Notes under the pieces: generated by a model
Told to the model about the DNA's origin: nothing
Databases searched by the model: none
Seen by the model: only the letters and a program-made list of their open reading frames with translations
Assembly (NCBI GenBank): GCA_945872815.1
Contig: CAMCAY010000006.1
Span: forward strand, 16,294-80,293
Direction: 5' to 3'
Origin: Chitinophaga pinensis
Lineage (GTDB): Bacteria > Bacteroidota > Bacteroidia > Chitinophagales > Chitinophagaceae
Length of the DNA stretch: 64,000 nucleotides
Position numbers and translations under genes: made by a program
Part shown: in pieces, positions 26,062 to 34,515 of the stretch
How the letters are laid out: the number at the start of each line of letters is the position of its first letter
How positions within the stretch are numbered: the first letter of the stretch is position 1

Positions 26062-27546
26062 ATGGCTCTTTACCAGACACTACAACAAAAACAACTACAG
26101 AAGTTATCTCCACAGCAAATTCAATTAATGAAATTGTTGCAGATTCCAACTGCCCAGTTGGAAGAGCGTATTAAAGAAGAACTGGAGGAGAACCCTGCCT
26201 TGGAACAAGGGGAAGATTCATTAAATGATGAGTTTGATTTAAAAGATGAGTTTTCTGATAGTAATGAAGAAGACCTGGAACCCGATGGAAGTGAAGATGA
26301 ATATGAGAATATTGATATCAGCGAATATGTCCATGAGAGTGATGATGATGTAGGTGATTATAAACTAAGAGATGAAAATTATCCTGAGCTGGATGACAGC
26401 AGAGTAATGCCCCATAAAGTTGAAACAAGTTTTAATGAATTAATGATTCAACAGTTAGGTTTATTGAAATTGGATGAAACAGAACAAAAAATTGCAGAAC
26501 AGGTAGTAGGCAGTTTGGATGATGATGGATATCTGAGAAGAGAAATCAATTCCATCATTGATGACCTGGCATTCAGACAAAACATAGAGGCTGATGAAAA
26601 AAAAGTCAACAGCATCATATCAATGATTCAGCAATTCGAACCCGCAGGGGTTTGTGCCAGAAATTTGCAGGAATGCCTGCTGATTCAATTAGACAGAAAA
26701 ATTGACTCAGGAGAAAATGTACTGATGGCAAAAAAAGTAATTGAAAAATATTTTGACGAGTTCACTAAAAAACATTACGATAAAATTGAAAAGGGATTGA
26801 ACATCAGTGAAGAGGAACTTCGCGAAATCATTTATCAAATTGTAAAACTAAATCCAAAACCCGGTGAAGTCATCAGTGATTCCCGCAGCAGTGAAAATTA
26901 TATAACCCCAGACTTTTTTATTGCCAACAATAATGGAACGCTTGAATTAACACTCAATAATAGAAATGCTCCGGATCTTCGTGTAAGTGAGGGTTACAGA
27001 GATATGCTGAAAGAATATGAGAAAGGGAGCAAAAAAGACAAACGTCAAAAAGAAGCCGTTCTTTTTATCAAACAAAAGCTGGATACCGCAAAATGGTTCA
27101 TAGACGCCATTAAGCAGAGACAGGAAACATTGCTAAATACAATGGAAGCCATCATGAAATACCAATACGGATTTTTTCTTACAGGAGATGAAACAGAGCT
27201 CAAACCTATGATTCTGAAAGATATAGCCGAAAAAACATCTTTAGATATTTCAACTGTAAGCAGAGTTGCGAACAGCAAATTCGTTCAAACAGAATTTGGA
27301 ACATACAAACTTAAATTCTTTTTTAGCGAAAGCCTTCAAACTGAAACAGGAGAAGAAGTAAGTACCAGAGAAGTGAAAAAAATATTGTCCGACATCATAG
27401 AAACAGAAAATAAAAAAAATCCTTTGAGTGATGAAAGACTCACAGAAATATTGCAGGAAAAAGGATATTTTATTGCCAGGCGAACTGTAGCAAAATACAG
27501 AGAGCAACTGAATATTCCGGTTGCAAGACTAAGAAAAAATTTATAA
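26062..27546 (+). CDS. rpoN: RNA polymerase sigma-54 factor
   Basis: Alternative sigma factor that needs an AAA+ activator. Region I is Gln/Leu-rich (QTLQQKQLQKLSPQQIQLMKLLQIPTAQLEERI) and contacts activator and core; an acidic region II (55-115) follows; the core-binding domain is mid-protein; the RpoN box ARRTVAKYREQLNIP lies near 473-487 and recognises the -24 element. The RpoN box is intact, so it should bind -24/-12 promoters. The PAP2-like gene begins 3 bp after the stop. Confidence 0.96.
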   Translation: MALYQTLQQKQLQKLSPQQIQLMKLLQIPTAQLEERIKEELEENPALEQGEDSLNDEFDLKDEFSDSNEEDLEPDGSEDEYENIDISEYVHESDDDVGDYKLRDENYPELDDSRVMPHKVETSFNELMIQQLGLLKLDETEQKIAEQVVGSLDDDGYLRREINSIIDDLAFRQNIEADEKKVNSIISMIQQFEPAGVCARNLQECLLIQLDRKIDSGENVLMAKKVIEKYFDEFTKKHYDKIEKGLNISEEELREIIYQIVKLNPKPGEVISDSRSSENYITPDFFIANNNGTLELTLNNRNAPDLRVSEGYRDMLKEYEKGSKKDKRQKEAVLFIKQKLDTAKWFIDAIKQRQETLLNTMEAIMKYQYGFFLTGDETELKPMILKDIAEKTSLDISTVSRVANSKFVQTEFGTYKLKFFFSESLQTETGEEVSTREVKKILSDIIETENKKNPLSDERLTEILQEKGYFIARRTVAKYREQLNIPVARLRKNL

Positions 27547-27549
27547 CCC

Positions 27550-28245
27550 ATGAGCGGATTTTATTCCAACCCCATTAACAGATTTGATTCCGAAATAAAA
27601 GAAGAAGAAGCTCTTAAAATTCCAATTGTTACAAAAGTCATTACAACCTTTCTGTCTTATATTTTTCATCCTGTTTTTATTCCTGTTTATGTAACATTGT
27701 TTTTGTTATACATACACCCGTCAGCTTTTACCGGATTTTCAACTTCTAATAAACAAAGAACGCTTGTTATTGTATGTCTTAATTTGGTATTTTTTCCAAT
27801 ATTAAGTGTTGTTTTATTGAAAGCTGTAGGATTTATTGATTCGCTGTTTTTAAAAACGCGCAAGGACAGAATCATTCCATACATCGCATGCGGTATTTTT
27901 TTCTTTTGGACTTATACAGTTTTTAAGCAACAACCTGCTTATCCATTGTTGTTAGTCAGTTATGTACTAGGACTTTTTTTATCATCCTCTGCTGCATTGC
28001 TTGCGAATATCTATTACAAAGTAAGCATGCATGCCATTGGATTAGGCGGCTGCCTTGGACTATTTTTAATTGTGATGCAAACCGAAAGTATGTTGATGAC
28101 GTTGCCTATTAGTGTTGCCGTTCTGATAACAGGATTAGTAAGTAGTTCAAGATTGGTTCTGAATAGTCACAAGCCATTTGAAATATATACCGGTTTAATC
28201 ATTGGTATAATTACCCAATTCATAGCTGCGTATGTTGTTTTGTAA
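27550..28245 (+). CDS. PAP2-superfamily-like integral membrane protein
   Basis: A 231-residue protein with about six membrane helices. The motifs resemble a lipid phosphatase of the PAP2 class: KTRKDRIIPY near 97-106, SMHAIGLGG near 158, and SSRLVLNSHKPFEIYTG near 198, which matches the SRx5Hx3D/E pattern. The match is weak, in particular the central PSGH is altered, so activity on phosphatidate or undecaprenyl pyrophosphate is not certain. It is translationally close to rpoN (3 bp), an arrangement conserved in the group. Confidence 0.65.
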   Translation: MSGFYSNPINRFDSEIKEEEALKIPIVTKVITTFLSYIFHPVFIPVYVTLFLLYIHPSAFTGFSTSNKQRTLVIVCLNLVFFPILSVVLLKAVGFIDSLFLKTRKDRIIPYIACGIFFFWTYTVFKQQPAYPLLLVSYVLGLFLSSSAALLANIYYKVSMHAIGLGGCLGLFLIVMQTESMLMTLPISVAVLITGLVSSSRLVLNSHKPFEIYTGLIIGIITQFIAAYVVL

Positions 28246-28254
28246 CAGTTGCTA

Positions 28255-28608
28255 CTAAGGCCTCATGATGATAATTCCGCTGATAGCGGGATGTTCTATA
28301 CAATGATACCGAAAAGTACCAATAGTATTTATTTTGAAAGTATAGGTACTTGCTGGTAATATGGCAGGTGTGTTAATTGATACAGCATCATCAGAAATTA
28401 ACGTATGGGAAACACCGGTAACATTCACAAAACGAATGGAAGCGCCTAATGCCACACTATCGATTCCTGGAAAAAACTGGTCATCCCTTATTTGAATATC
28501 ATCAGCTGGCACCACACCATTGGTTGTATCATATACCCCGTTTGTTTTAGTACAGCTTACAAAAATTCCACCGGCAAAGCACAATAACAGAAAATAGAAA
28601 AATTTCAT
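28255..28608 (-). CDS. Cupredoxin-like lipoprotein
   Basis: A 117-residue lipoprotein. The signal peptide ends in the lipobox IFVSC (Cys at residue 19), giving a lipid-anchored periplasmic protein. The body is a plastocyanin-like beta fold with type-1 copper ligands: His in SHTLIS near 67 and the Cys/His pair in YHCIEHP near 100-106, with a Met in IIMRP near the end. It probably carries electrons with one copper ion. The small ORF upstream is 12 bp away. Confidence 0.82.
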   Translation of the reverse strand: MKFFYFLLLCFAGGIFVSCTKTNGVYDTTNGVVPADDIQIRDDQFFPGIDSVALGASIRFVNVTGVSHTLISDDAVSINTPAILPASTYTFKINTIGTFRYHCIEHPAISGIIIMRP

Positions 28609-28620
28609 CTTAGTTTATTT

Positions 28621-28824
28621 TTACTTTTTGTCACCCAATAAGTTATGCGAACAATCGTCGCAGCAATAGCTTATTAATGAACAAAATTCTTTGGACTTTG
28701 AAATCGTTGCTGATTTCGCTGACAAAATACAAAAAATCCCGATAAAATTGATAAACAAATGAAAGATATGCCAACAGTAGCCGAAAAAAAGTGAAATATT
28801 CATTATTGGGAAATATTTCTTCAC
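28621..28824 (-). CDS. Possible small Cys-rich membrane protein
   Basis: A frame of 67 codons starting with GTG (or from an internal ATG at 28803) just upstream of the cupredoxin gene. It has a hydrophobic N-terminal stretch and a Cys-rich tail (CSLISYCCDDCSH). The layout, a leader-like helix followed by clustered Cys/His, could suit a metal-linked partner of the cupredoxin, but I recognise no family and a chance frame is quite possible. Confidence 0.35.
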   Translation of the reverse strand: MKKYFPIMNISLFFGYCWHIFHLFINFIGIFCILSAKSATISKSKEFCSLISYCCDDCSHNLLGDKK

Positions 28825-28851
28825 AGTTCTTTAATGCATTTGCCGTATTCG

Positions 28852-28859
28852 TACATTTG
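28852..28859 (+). promoter_or_regulatory. Probable -7 promoter box of uvrD/pcrA
   Basis: TACATTTG matches TAnnTTTG and ends 4 bp before the ATG at 28864. If used, the message would begin at or within a base or two of the start codon (leaderless). Confidence 0.45.
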
Positions 28860-28863
28860 CCTC

Positions 28864-31194
28864 ATGCCTAATTATATAGATGAATTGAATGAACAGCAGC
28901 GTCAAGCAGTGTTACATATAGACGGACCTTTGATGATTATTGCTGGAGCCGGCAGCGGAAAAACAAAAGTAATTACCACCAGAATTGCCCATTTGATGGC
29001 TACAGGTGTAGATCCATTCAACATACTTGCACTTACTTTCACCAACAAGGCAGCAGCGGAAATGAAAGAACGGATTGATAAAATATTGGGAGGATCTGAA
29101 GCAAGGAATTTATATATTGGCACTTTTCACAGTGTATTTGCAAGAATACTGAGAGCAGAAGCTCCAAAACTTGGTTATCCCTCCAACTTTACCATTTATG
29201 ATGCAGACGATGCAAAGTCTGTATTAAAGTCTGTTATAAAAGAACTCAACCTCGATGACAAACATTATAAGCCCAATACTGTTTTGAGTCGTATTTCTAT
29301 GGCTAAAAATGCATTGGTAGGTCCTGATGAATATGCCAATGACTGGCTTTTGCAGCAAGAGGATTCCAAATCTAACAGACCACAAATTGGTGCTATTTAT
29401 AAAGCCTACAGCAATCGTTGTTTTAAGAACGGAGCTATGGACTTTGATGATCTTTTGTATAAAATGTACTTACTGCTGAGCAATTTTCCCGAAGCATTAA
29501 GCAAGTATCAGCATAAATTCAGGTACATCATGATTGATGAGTATCAAGACACCAACACCTCGCAATATGAAATCGTAAAGCTCCTTGGTGCCATGAATGA
29601 AAATGTTTGTGTTGTGGGTGATGATGCACAAAGTATTTATAGTTTCAGGGGAGCTACCATAGAAAATATTTTACAATTTCAGAAAGATTACGATGAGATA
29701 AAAATTGTAAAGCTGGAACAAAACTACAGAAGCACTAAAACAATTCTTCATGTTGCCAATGAAGTTATCAGTAAAAACAAAGGACAAATTGAAAAAAAAT
29801 TATTTACAGATAATTCAGAAGGAGAAAAAATAAAACTGATCCGAACCATGACCGATAATGATGAAGGGAAAATGGTGGCGGATGCTATACAAGAACTTAA
29901 ACTTCGGAATCATTATTTCAATAAAGATTTCGCAATACTTTACAGAACAAATGCTCAAAGCAGAAGCTTTGAAGAATCCCTTCGAAGAATGGGAATCGTA
30001 TATCGTATCTATGGAGGCATGAGTTTTTACCAAAGAAAAGAAGTGAAGGACTTTATTGCTTATCTCCGACTGGTTGTAAATCCAAAAGATGAAGAAGCAT
30101 TAAAGCGCGTAATCAATTATCCTGTGAGAGGTATTGGGAAAACCTCTATGGACAAGCTTGTGTTACTTGCCAATAACTCCAATCAAAGCGTTTGGGATAT
30201 ATTAACCAATGCCGCACTTCATGGTTTTAAAGGAGGCACACTTGAAGCAATGGACAACTTTGTAACCATGATAAAAATGTTTCAAAGTGAAATGCCTAAG
30301 AAAAATGCTTACGATCTTTCAATTATAATCGGTAAAAGCACAAGTATTGTCAAAGAACTATTCAATGATAAGTCCACAGAGGGCTTGGCCAGATATGAAA
30401 ACGTTCAGGAATTACTCAATTCAATTAAGGAGTTTATCGAAACTCCCATGAATATGGAAGATGGAGAAGTTGGAGATAAAGGATTGGGAACTTACTTGCA
30501 ACAAATCGCATTGTTAACCGACACAGATGATGATAAAGAAAACAACGATGCTGTTAAACTGATGACGATTCATGCCGCTAAAGGACTTGAGTTTCCAGTA
30601 GTTTTTCTGGGTGGATTAGAAGAAACATTGTTTCCAAGTGCGATGAGCATCAATACAAGAGAAGAGCTGGAAGAAGAAAGAAGGTTATTTTATGTAGCCA
30701 TCACCAGAGCCAAACAAAAACTTTATCTGAGTTATGCGAATGCTCGTTATAGATTCGGGCAGTTACAGCAAAATGAACCCAGCAGATTTATAGACGAAAT
30801 CAATGAAGACAATATCGACAAATCCTATGCAGGCGGTGGCGTAAGAAATAGCAATGCCCAAGGATTTGGACAAAAAAGTGCTTATGACAGAATGAGGAGA
30901 GGTTTTGGGGGTAATGTACAAGAAAGCTCATCAAAACCCAGTACAAACAAAACCATCAATATACCAGCAGCAAGACCTCAAACAAAAGAACATACTCCCT
31001 CAGAGAATTTTATCCCAAGTGAAACGGCCAATTTGAAAGAAGGATTAAAAGTTGAGCACCAAAAATTTGGTTACGGTACCATTTCAAAAATGGAAGGAGC
31101 AGCACACAATCCCATTGCTACCATTCAGTTTGAACAAAATGGAGAAAAAAAGATTATGCTCAACTACGCCAAACTAAGAATTGTAACAGATTAG
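28864..31194 (+). CDS. pcrA: UvrD/PcrA-type superfamily 1 DNA helicase
   Basis: ATP-driven 3'-5' helicase for repair and replication restart. Motif I (Walker A) GAGSGKT lies near 27-34, motif Ia FTNKAAAEM near 57, motif II IDEYQDTN near 225, motif III DDAQSIYSFRGA near 250, motif IV QNYRST near 285, motif V LMTIHAAKGLEFPVV near 565, and motif VI FYVAITRAKQKLYLS near 605. A low-complexity linker and a C-terminal VEHQKFGYGTI domain, which binds RNA polymerase in PcrA, complete the 776 residues. The start is the ATG at 28864 (MPNYIDELNEQQRQAV); a TTG ten codons earlier is unlikely because it precedes the predicted promoter box. Confidence 0.95.
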   Translation: MPNYIDELNEQQRQAVLHIDGPLMIIAGAGSGKTKVITTRIAHLMATGVDPFNILALTFTNKAAAEMKERIDKILGGSEARNLYIGTFHSVFARILRAEAPKLGYPSNFTIYDADDAKSVLKSVIKELNLDDKHYKPNTVLSRISMAKNALVGPDEYANDWLLQQEDSKSNRPQIGAIYKAYSNRCFKNGAMDFDDLLYKMYLLLSNFPEALSKYQHKFRYIMIDEYQDTNTSQYEIVKLLGAMNENVCVVGDDAQSIYSFRGATIENILQFQKDYDEIKIVKLEQNYRSTKTILHVANEVISKNKGQIEKKLFTDNSEGEKIKLIRTMTDNDEGKMVADAIQELKLRNHYFNKDFAILYRTNAQSRSFEESLRRMGIVYRIYGGMSFYQRKEVKDFIAYLRLVVNPKDEEALKRVINYPVRGIGKTSMDKLVLLANNSNQSVWDILTNAALHGFKGGTLEAMDNFVTMIKMFQSEMPKKNAYDLSIIIGKSTSIVKELFNDKSTEGLARYENVQELLNSIKEFIETPMNMEDGEVGDKGLGTYLQQIALLTDTDDDKENNDAVKLMTIHAAKGLEFPVVFLGGLEETLFPSAMSINTREELEEERRLFYVAITRAKQKLYLSYANARYRFGQLQQNEPSRFIDEINEDNIDKSYAGGGVRNSNAQGFGQKSAYDRMRRGFGGNVQESSSKPSTNKTINIPAARPQTKEHTPSENFIPSETANLKEGLKVEHQKFGYGTISKMEGAAHNPIATIQFEQNGEKKIMLNYAKLRIVTD

Positions 31195-31264
31195 GGTTTT
31201 ACAGAAACAATAGCATTTGCGAAATAAGAAAATCTTATTGTAAAAACAGTTAAAGCAATGGTTA

Positions 31265-31298
31265 TTTGCAGTGTAATGAGGTTTATGATTTAATTTTG
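31265..31298 (+). promoter_or_regulatory. Promoter of the nfu gene
   Basis: TAATTTTG at 31291-31298 matches the -7 consensus; TTTG at 31265-31268 could be the -33 element, spaced 22 bp, slightly long. The ATG lies 23 bp after the -7 box. Confidence 0.5.
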
Positions 31299-31321
31299 CA
31301 TACAAGATTAAAAAATAAGTT

Positions 31322-31921
31322 ATGATAAAAACAGGCAATCCAGTTATCAGTATTTATACAGAAATGACTCCCAATCCCGAGACAATGAAATTTGTAGCGA
31401 ACAAATTATTATATCCCGGTAAATCAATAGACTTCCCAGACGAAACCAGCGCCAAACCTTCCCCCTTGGCACAAGAACTTTTTGCCTTCCCCTTTATAAA
31501 GGCAGTTTTCATTGCAAGTAATTTTGTAACCTTAACCAAAACTTCAGAAACAGATGACTGGCAGGACATGATTCCAACAGTAAAACAGTTTTTAAAAGAA
31601 TATCTTGAAGAAGGGAAAGCGGTAGTGAATGATGATGAAGTGATTAAAATAAAATCAGAAAGCAGCAACACAATTAATGCAGATGATGATGATGTAGTAA
31701 AGCGTATCAAGGAATTGTTGGAAAACTATGTAAAGCCCGCTGTTGAAATGGATGGTGGTGCTATACAGTTTAAAAGTTTTGAAGATGGTAAAGTTAACTT
31801 GATGTTGCAGGGAAGCTGCAGTGGCTGTCCTTCTTCCATGATTACTCTTAAAGCTGGTATCGAAGGCATGATGAAAAGAATGATTCCTGAAGTAAAGGAA
31901 GTGGTTGCTGAAGCTGAATAA
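31322..31921 (+). CDS. Nfu-type iron-sulfur cluster carrier
   Basis: Transfers [4Fe-4S] clusters to target proteins. The N-terminal Nfu_N domain (ISIYTEMTPNPETMKFVANKLLYPG, 1-95) and the C-terminal NifU-like domain (about 120-199) with VKPAVEMDGGAIQFKSF and the cluster ligands in GSCSGCPSS (CxxC) are both present. An acidic linker containing a run of Asp joins them. At 199 residues it has the usual size. A strong terminator follows, so it is monocistronic. Confidence 0.92.
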   Translation: MIKTGNPVISIYTEMTPNPETMKFVANKLLYPGKSIDFPDETSAKPSPLAQELFAFPFIKAVFIASNFVTLTKTSETDDWQDMIPTVKQFLKEYLEEGKAVVNDDEVIKIKSESSNTINADDDDVVKRIKELLENYVKPAVEMDGGAIQFKSFEDGKVNLMLQGSCSGCPSSMITLKAGIEGMMKRMIPEVKEVVAEAE

Positions 31922-31952
31922 TATTGTATATAAATGTATTCTGGTAATCTGG

Positions 31953-31977
31953 GCACTTCTCTTGAAGTGCTTTTTTA
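31953..31977 (+). terminator. Rho-independent terminator after the nfu gene
   Basis: GCACTTC (31953-31959) pairs with GAAGTGC (31964-31970) around a TCTT loop, followed by TTTTTTATTT. It stands 32 bp after the nfu stop and rules out the open frame that starts at 31934 as the pnuC start. Confidence 0.85.
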
Positions 31978-31996
31978 TTTAGAAAAATGTACAAAG

Positions 31997-32626
31997 ATGA
32001 CAATGATGGAACTATGGAAAGAATTTTATGAAAATGTGATTCAAACCAAATGGCAGGAATGGACGAGTACCATTATGCAAATTGCAAGTGTATGGTATGC
32101 AAAAAAAAACAACGTATTGGTTTATCCAACCGGCATTATTGGAGTACTGCTTGCCTCTTATATTTATTATTTCATTGCCGAACCTCCCCTTTATGCAGAT
32201 TCCATATTGAATGTTTATTATTTTGTCATGAGTCTTTATGGCTGGTACAACTGGATGCAGAAAAAAAATGCAGAAGATCTTTACCCTATAAGCTGGTGTA
32301 ACAAATCTGAACTTACCAATGGCATCATACTTTTTTTGACTTCCTGGATAATCATTTATTATATGCTGGCAACGTTAACCGACAGCAACACCCTTTTACT
32401 TGACTCTTTGGTTTCATCTTCTGCCGTAACATCCATGTGGTGGATGACAAAAAGAAAAATGGAAAACTGGATTGCCTGGATCTTTTCTAACATAATTGCC
32501 ATTCCGCTCAATTTCTACAAAGGATTCATGTTGTTTACATTGATGTATGTATTGTTTCTTTTACTGGCAGTTTCCGGGTTATTGGAATGGAAAACAAAAT
32601 TGGCAACACAAAGTAAAAACGCATGA
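31997..32626 (+). CDS. pnuC: Nicotinamide riboside transporter PnuC
   Basis: Seven-helix facilitator for nicotinamide riboside. Recognisable features include the N-terminal segment MTMMELWKEF, WTSTIMQIASVWYAKKNNVLVYPTGIIGVLLASYIYY, YYFVMSLYGWYNW (the PnuC signature Trp/Tyr cluster) and SSAVTSMWWMTKRKMENWIAWI. The open frame begins at 31934, but a terminator lies at 31953-31977, so the start is one of the clustered ATGs from 31997. It overlaps nadR by 4 bp (ATGA), so uptake and phosphorylation are coupled. Confidence 0.9.
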   Translation: MTMMELWKEFYENVIQTKWQEWTSTIMQIASVWYAKKNNVLVYPTGIIGVLLASYIYYFIAEPPLYADSILNVYYFVMSLYGWYNWMQKKNAEDLYPISWCNKSELTNGIILFLTSWIIIYYMLATLTDSNTLLLDSLVSSSAVTSMWWMTKRKMENWIAWIFSNIIAIPLNFYKGFMLFTLMYVLFLLLAVSGLLEWKTKLATQSKNA

Positions 32627-33183
32627 CCCCTACTATAAAAAAAATAGTGCTGATTGGACCTGAATCAACAGGAAAGTCTAGCCTTTGCGAAAAGCTAGCC
32701 AACCATTTCAATACAGAATGGGTCAAAGAACATGCGAGGTCCTATTTAAATACTAACGGAAAAGTATACACGCTATCAGATTTAGATAAAATAGCTTTAG
32801 AACAAATTCAACGTGAAGAAGAAGTAATCGGTTTAATGAAACAAAACAAATCAATCGGTTCGAACAATATGCCTGTTGTATTTATTGATACAGATTTATA
32901 CGTTTTGAAAGTTTGGAGTGAAATTGTTTTCAATGAATGCAGCAATAAAATATTACATGAAATAGCCTTGAGGAATTATGACCTTTATTTGCTCTGCGAG
33001 CCGGATATACCATGGGTTAAAGACGAATTGAGAGAACATCCGAACGAAACAATGAGAATCAAAATATTTCATCATTTTAAAGATGCAATGATAAACCAGC
33101 ATACCCCATGGGAAAATATCAACGGCAATTTTGAAGAAAGACTAACAAAGGCAATCAATGCAGTTAATCAACTATTTTTTTAA
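32623..33183 (+). CDS. nadR: NadR-like ribosylnicotinamide kinase
   Basis: ATP-dependent kinase that traps imported nicotinamide riboside as NMN. The Walker A loop GPESTGKSSL lies at residues 13-22; TEWVKEHARSYL, FIDTDLYVLKVWSE (Walker B-like) and the lid LREHPNETMRI follow. At 186 residues it corresponds to the kinase domain of NadR only; neither the HTH nor the adenylyltransferase domain is present. Joined to pnuC by a 4-bp overlap. Its 3' end overlaps the convergent mtgA gene by 12 bp. Confidence 0.88.
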   Translation: MTPTIKKIVLIGPESTGKSSLCEKLANHFNTEWVKEHARSYLNTNGKVYTLSDLDKIALEQIQREEEVIGLMKQNKSIGSNNMPVVFIDTDLYVLKVWSEIVFNECSNKILHEIALRNYDLYLLCEPDIPWVKDELREHPNETMRIKIFHHFKDAMINQHTPWENINGNFEERLTKAINAVNQLFF

Positions 33184-33846
33184 CAATGCTTCTATATCAG
33201 AATCGCCTTCCAGATTGTTCATTTGATTCACGATTTTGGACGCCCTGAAATTAACATAACTGCAAGCAGGTTTTACAGGGAATTTTTTGGGATTGGGAAG
33301 ACAGGCTGCAATCATAGCTGCTTCTCTTCTGCTGAGATTTTTCGCATCTTTATTAAAATAAGCCTTGGAAGCTGCCTGAATCCCAAATATTCCTTTTCCC
33401 ATTTCAGCCACATTAAGATAGGTTTCTAAAATTCTTTCTTTACCCCATACTAATTCAATCATAAATGTAAAGTAGACTTCCAATCCTTTTCTTAAAAAAC
33501 CGCCGTGTTGCCATAGAAAAACGTTTTTAGCAGTTTGTTGACTGATTGTACTGGCTCCGCGGGTTTTATGAGGATGCTTCTCGTTGTATTTGATGGCTTT
33601 TTTAATAGACTTGATATCAAAACCATCATGATCGGGAAACAACTGATCTTCCGATGCCATAACGGCAAGTTTACAATTCCTTCCCATTTCATCATAGTTG
33701 ATGTAATCTCGCTGTAATCCATAACCCGATACAAGATTAACTATTTGCGTAATGGTAAAAGGAGGATCAATCCATCGACAGACAATGATATATGCCAACT
33801 GAAAAACAAATAAATAAATGAATATTTTTTTTATAAGTCTAAACAT
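33172..33846 (-). CDS. mtgA: Monofunctional biosynthetic peptidoglycan transglycosylase
   Basis: Polymerises lipid II into glycan strands (GT51). One N-terminal membrane helix (about 7-25) anchors it. Catalytic motifs: AVMASEDQLFPDHDGFD near 64-80 with the Glu, RGASTISQQTAKNVFLW near 95-112, KERILETYLNVAEMGKGIFGIQAAS near 140-165 and REAAMIAACLPNP near 180. At 224 residues it is complete and has no transpeptidase domain. It is the last gene of the GH3-LysE-mtgA unit. Confidence 0.94.
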   Translation of the reverse strand: MFRLIKKIFIYLFVFQLAYIIVCRWIDPPFTITQIVNLVSGYGLQRDYINYDEMGRNCKLAVMASEDQLFPDHDGFDIKSIKKAIKYNEKHPHKTRGASTISQQTAKNVFLWQHGGFLRKGLEVYFTFMIELVWGKERILETYLNVAEMGKGIFGIQAASKAYFNKDAKNLSRREAAMIAACLPNPKKFPVKPACSYVNFRASKIVNQMNNLEGDSDIEALLKK

Positions 33847-33879
33847 AATAATGTTCTTCTCTTAATTTTTTCTGTTTAT

Positions 33880-34503
33880 TTAATGTCTGGTTAATACATT
33901 AACCAACAACGCTAAACCAAAAATGATAAATAATATTCCAGAAATTTTGTTGATTAATCTGATGTTTTTATCGGTCAACTTAGATCTGAGTTTTCCTGCA
34001 AGATTAATTTTAAAAACATCCGCACTCATGTTTAATAAAAGACAAACAGAAAATGTAGCGAGCCTCTCATCGTAGGTGTTGGAAAGAGACTTTGTAACAG
34101 CCGCAAACCACAATGCAATGACAGCAGGATTCAGTGTATTAATTAAAAAACCTGTAATGAATAACTTTACATAAGTAGTACTGGCTATTTTTATTCCATT
34201 ATCCACTTCGTCCTTGCTATGAAATTTTTTAAAAAACAAATAGAATAAACCTAAGCCAATCAAAAAAACACCTCCTGCTATTCCGATAGGTTTTTTAAAA
34301 GCGAAAACTTCATTCAGTAACCCTCCGAAAAAGTTAGCCGTAATTACCCATAACAAATCACTGATCCATACGCCTGAGATAAAATAAAATGCACTGGCTA
34401 ATCCATAGTTAACCCTTAATTTGAGAATGGTAAATATGACCGGCCCTAAAGAGAAAACCAACGCCAACCCAAGCACTAATCCGGATAAGATGGCCTCTGT
34501 CAT
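33880..34503 (-). CDS. LysE family translocator
   Basis: A six-helix inner-membrane exporter of the LysE/RhtB superfamily, which exports amino acids or related small solutes. The N-terminus LSGLVLGLALVFSLGPVIFTILKLRVNYGLASAFYFISGVWISDLLW carries the family GP motif; a central loop NTLNPAVIALWFAA is also typical. It lies 12 bp downstream of the GH3-like gene and 33 bp before mtgA on the same strand. The substrate is unknown. Confidence 0.88.
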   Translation of the reverse strand: MTEAILSGLVLGLALVFSLGPVIFTILKLRVNYGLASAFYFISGVWISDLLWVITANFFGGLLNEVFAFKKPIGIAGGVFLIGLGLFYLFFKKFHSKDEVDNGIKIASTTYVKLFITGFLINTLNPAVIALWFAAVTKSLSNTYDERLATFSVCLLLNMSADVFKINLAGKLRSKLTDKNIRLINKISGILFIIFGLALLVNVLTRH

Positions 34504-34515
34504 GTACCTGTAATA

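Noticed and set aside
31934..31996. N-terminal extension of PnuC
   Set aside because: The stretch contains a perfect terminator hairpin with a T run for the nfu gene and lacks the family pattern.
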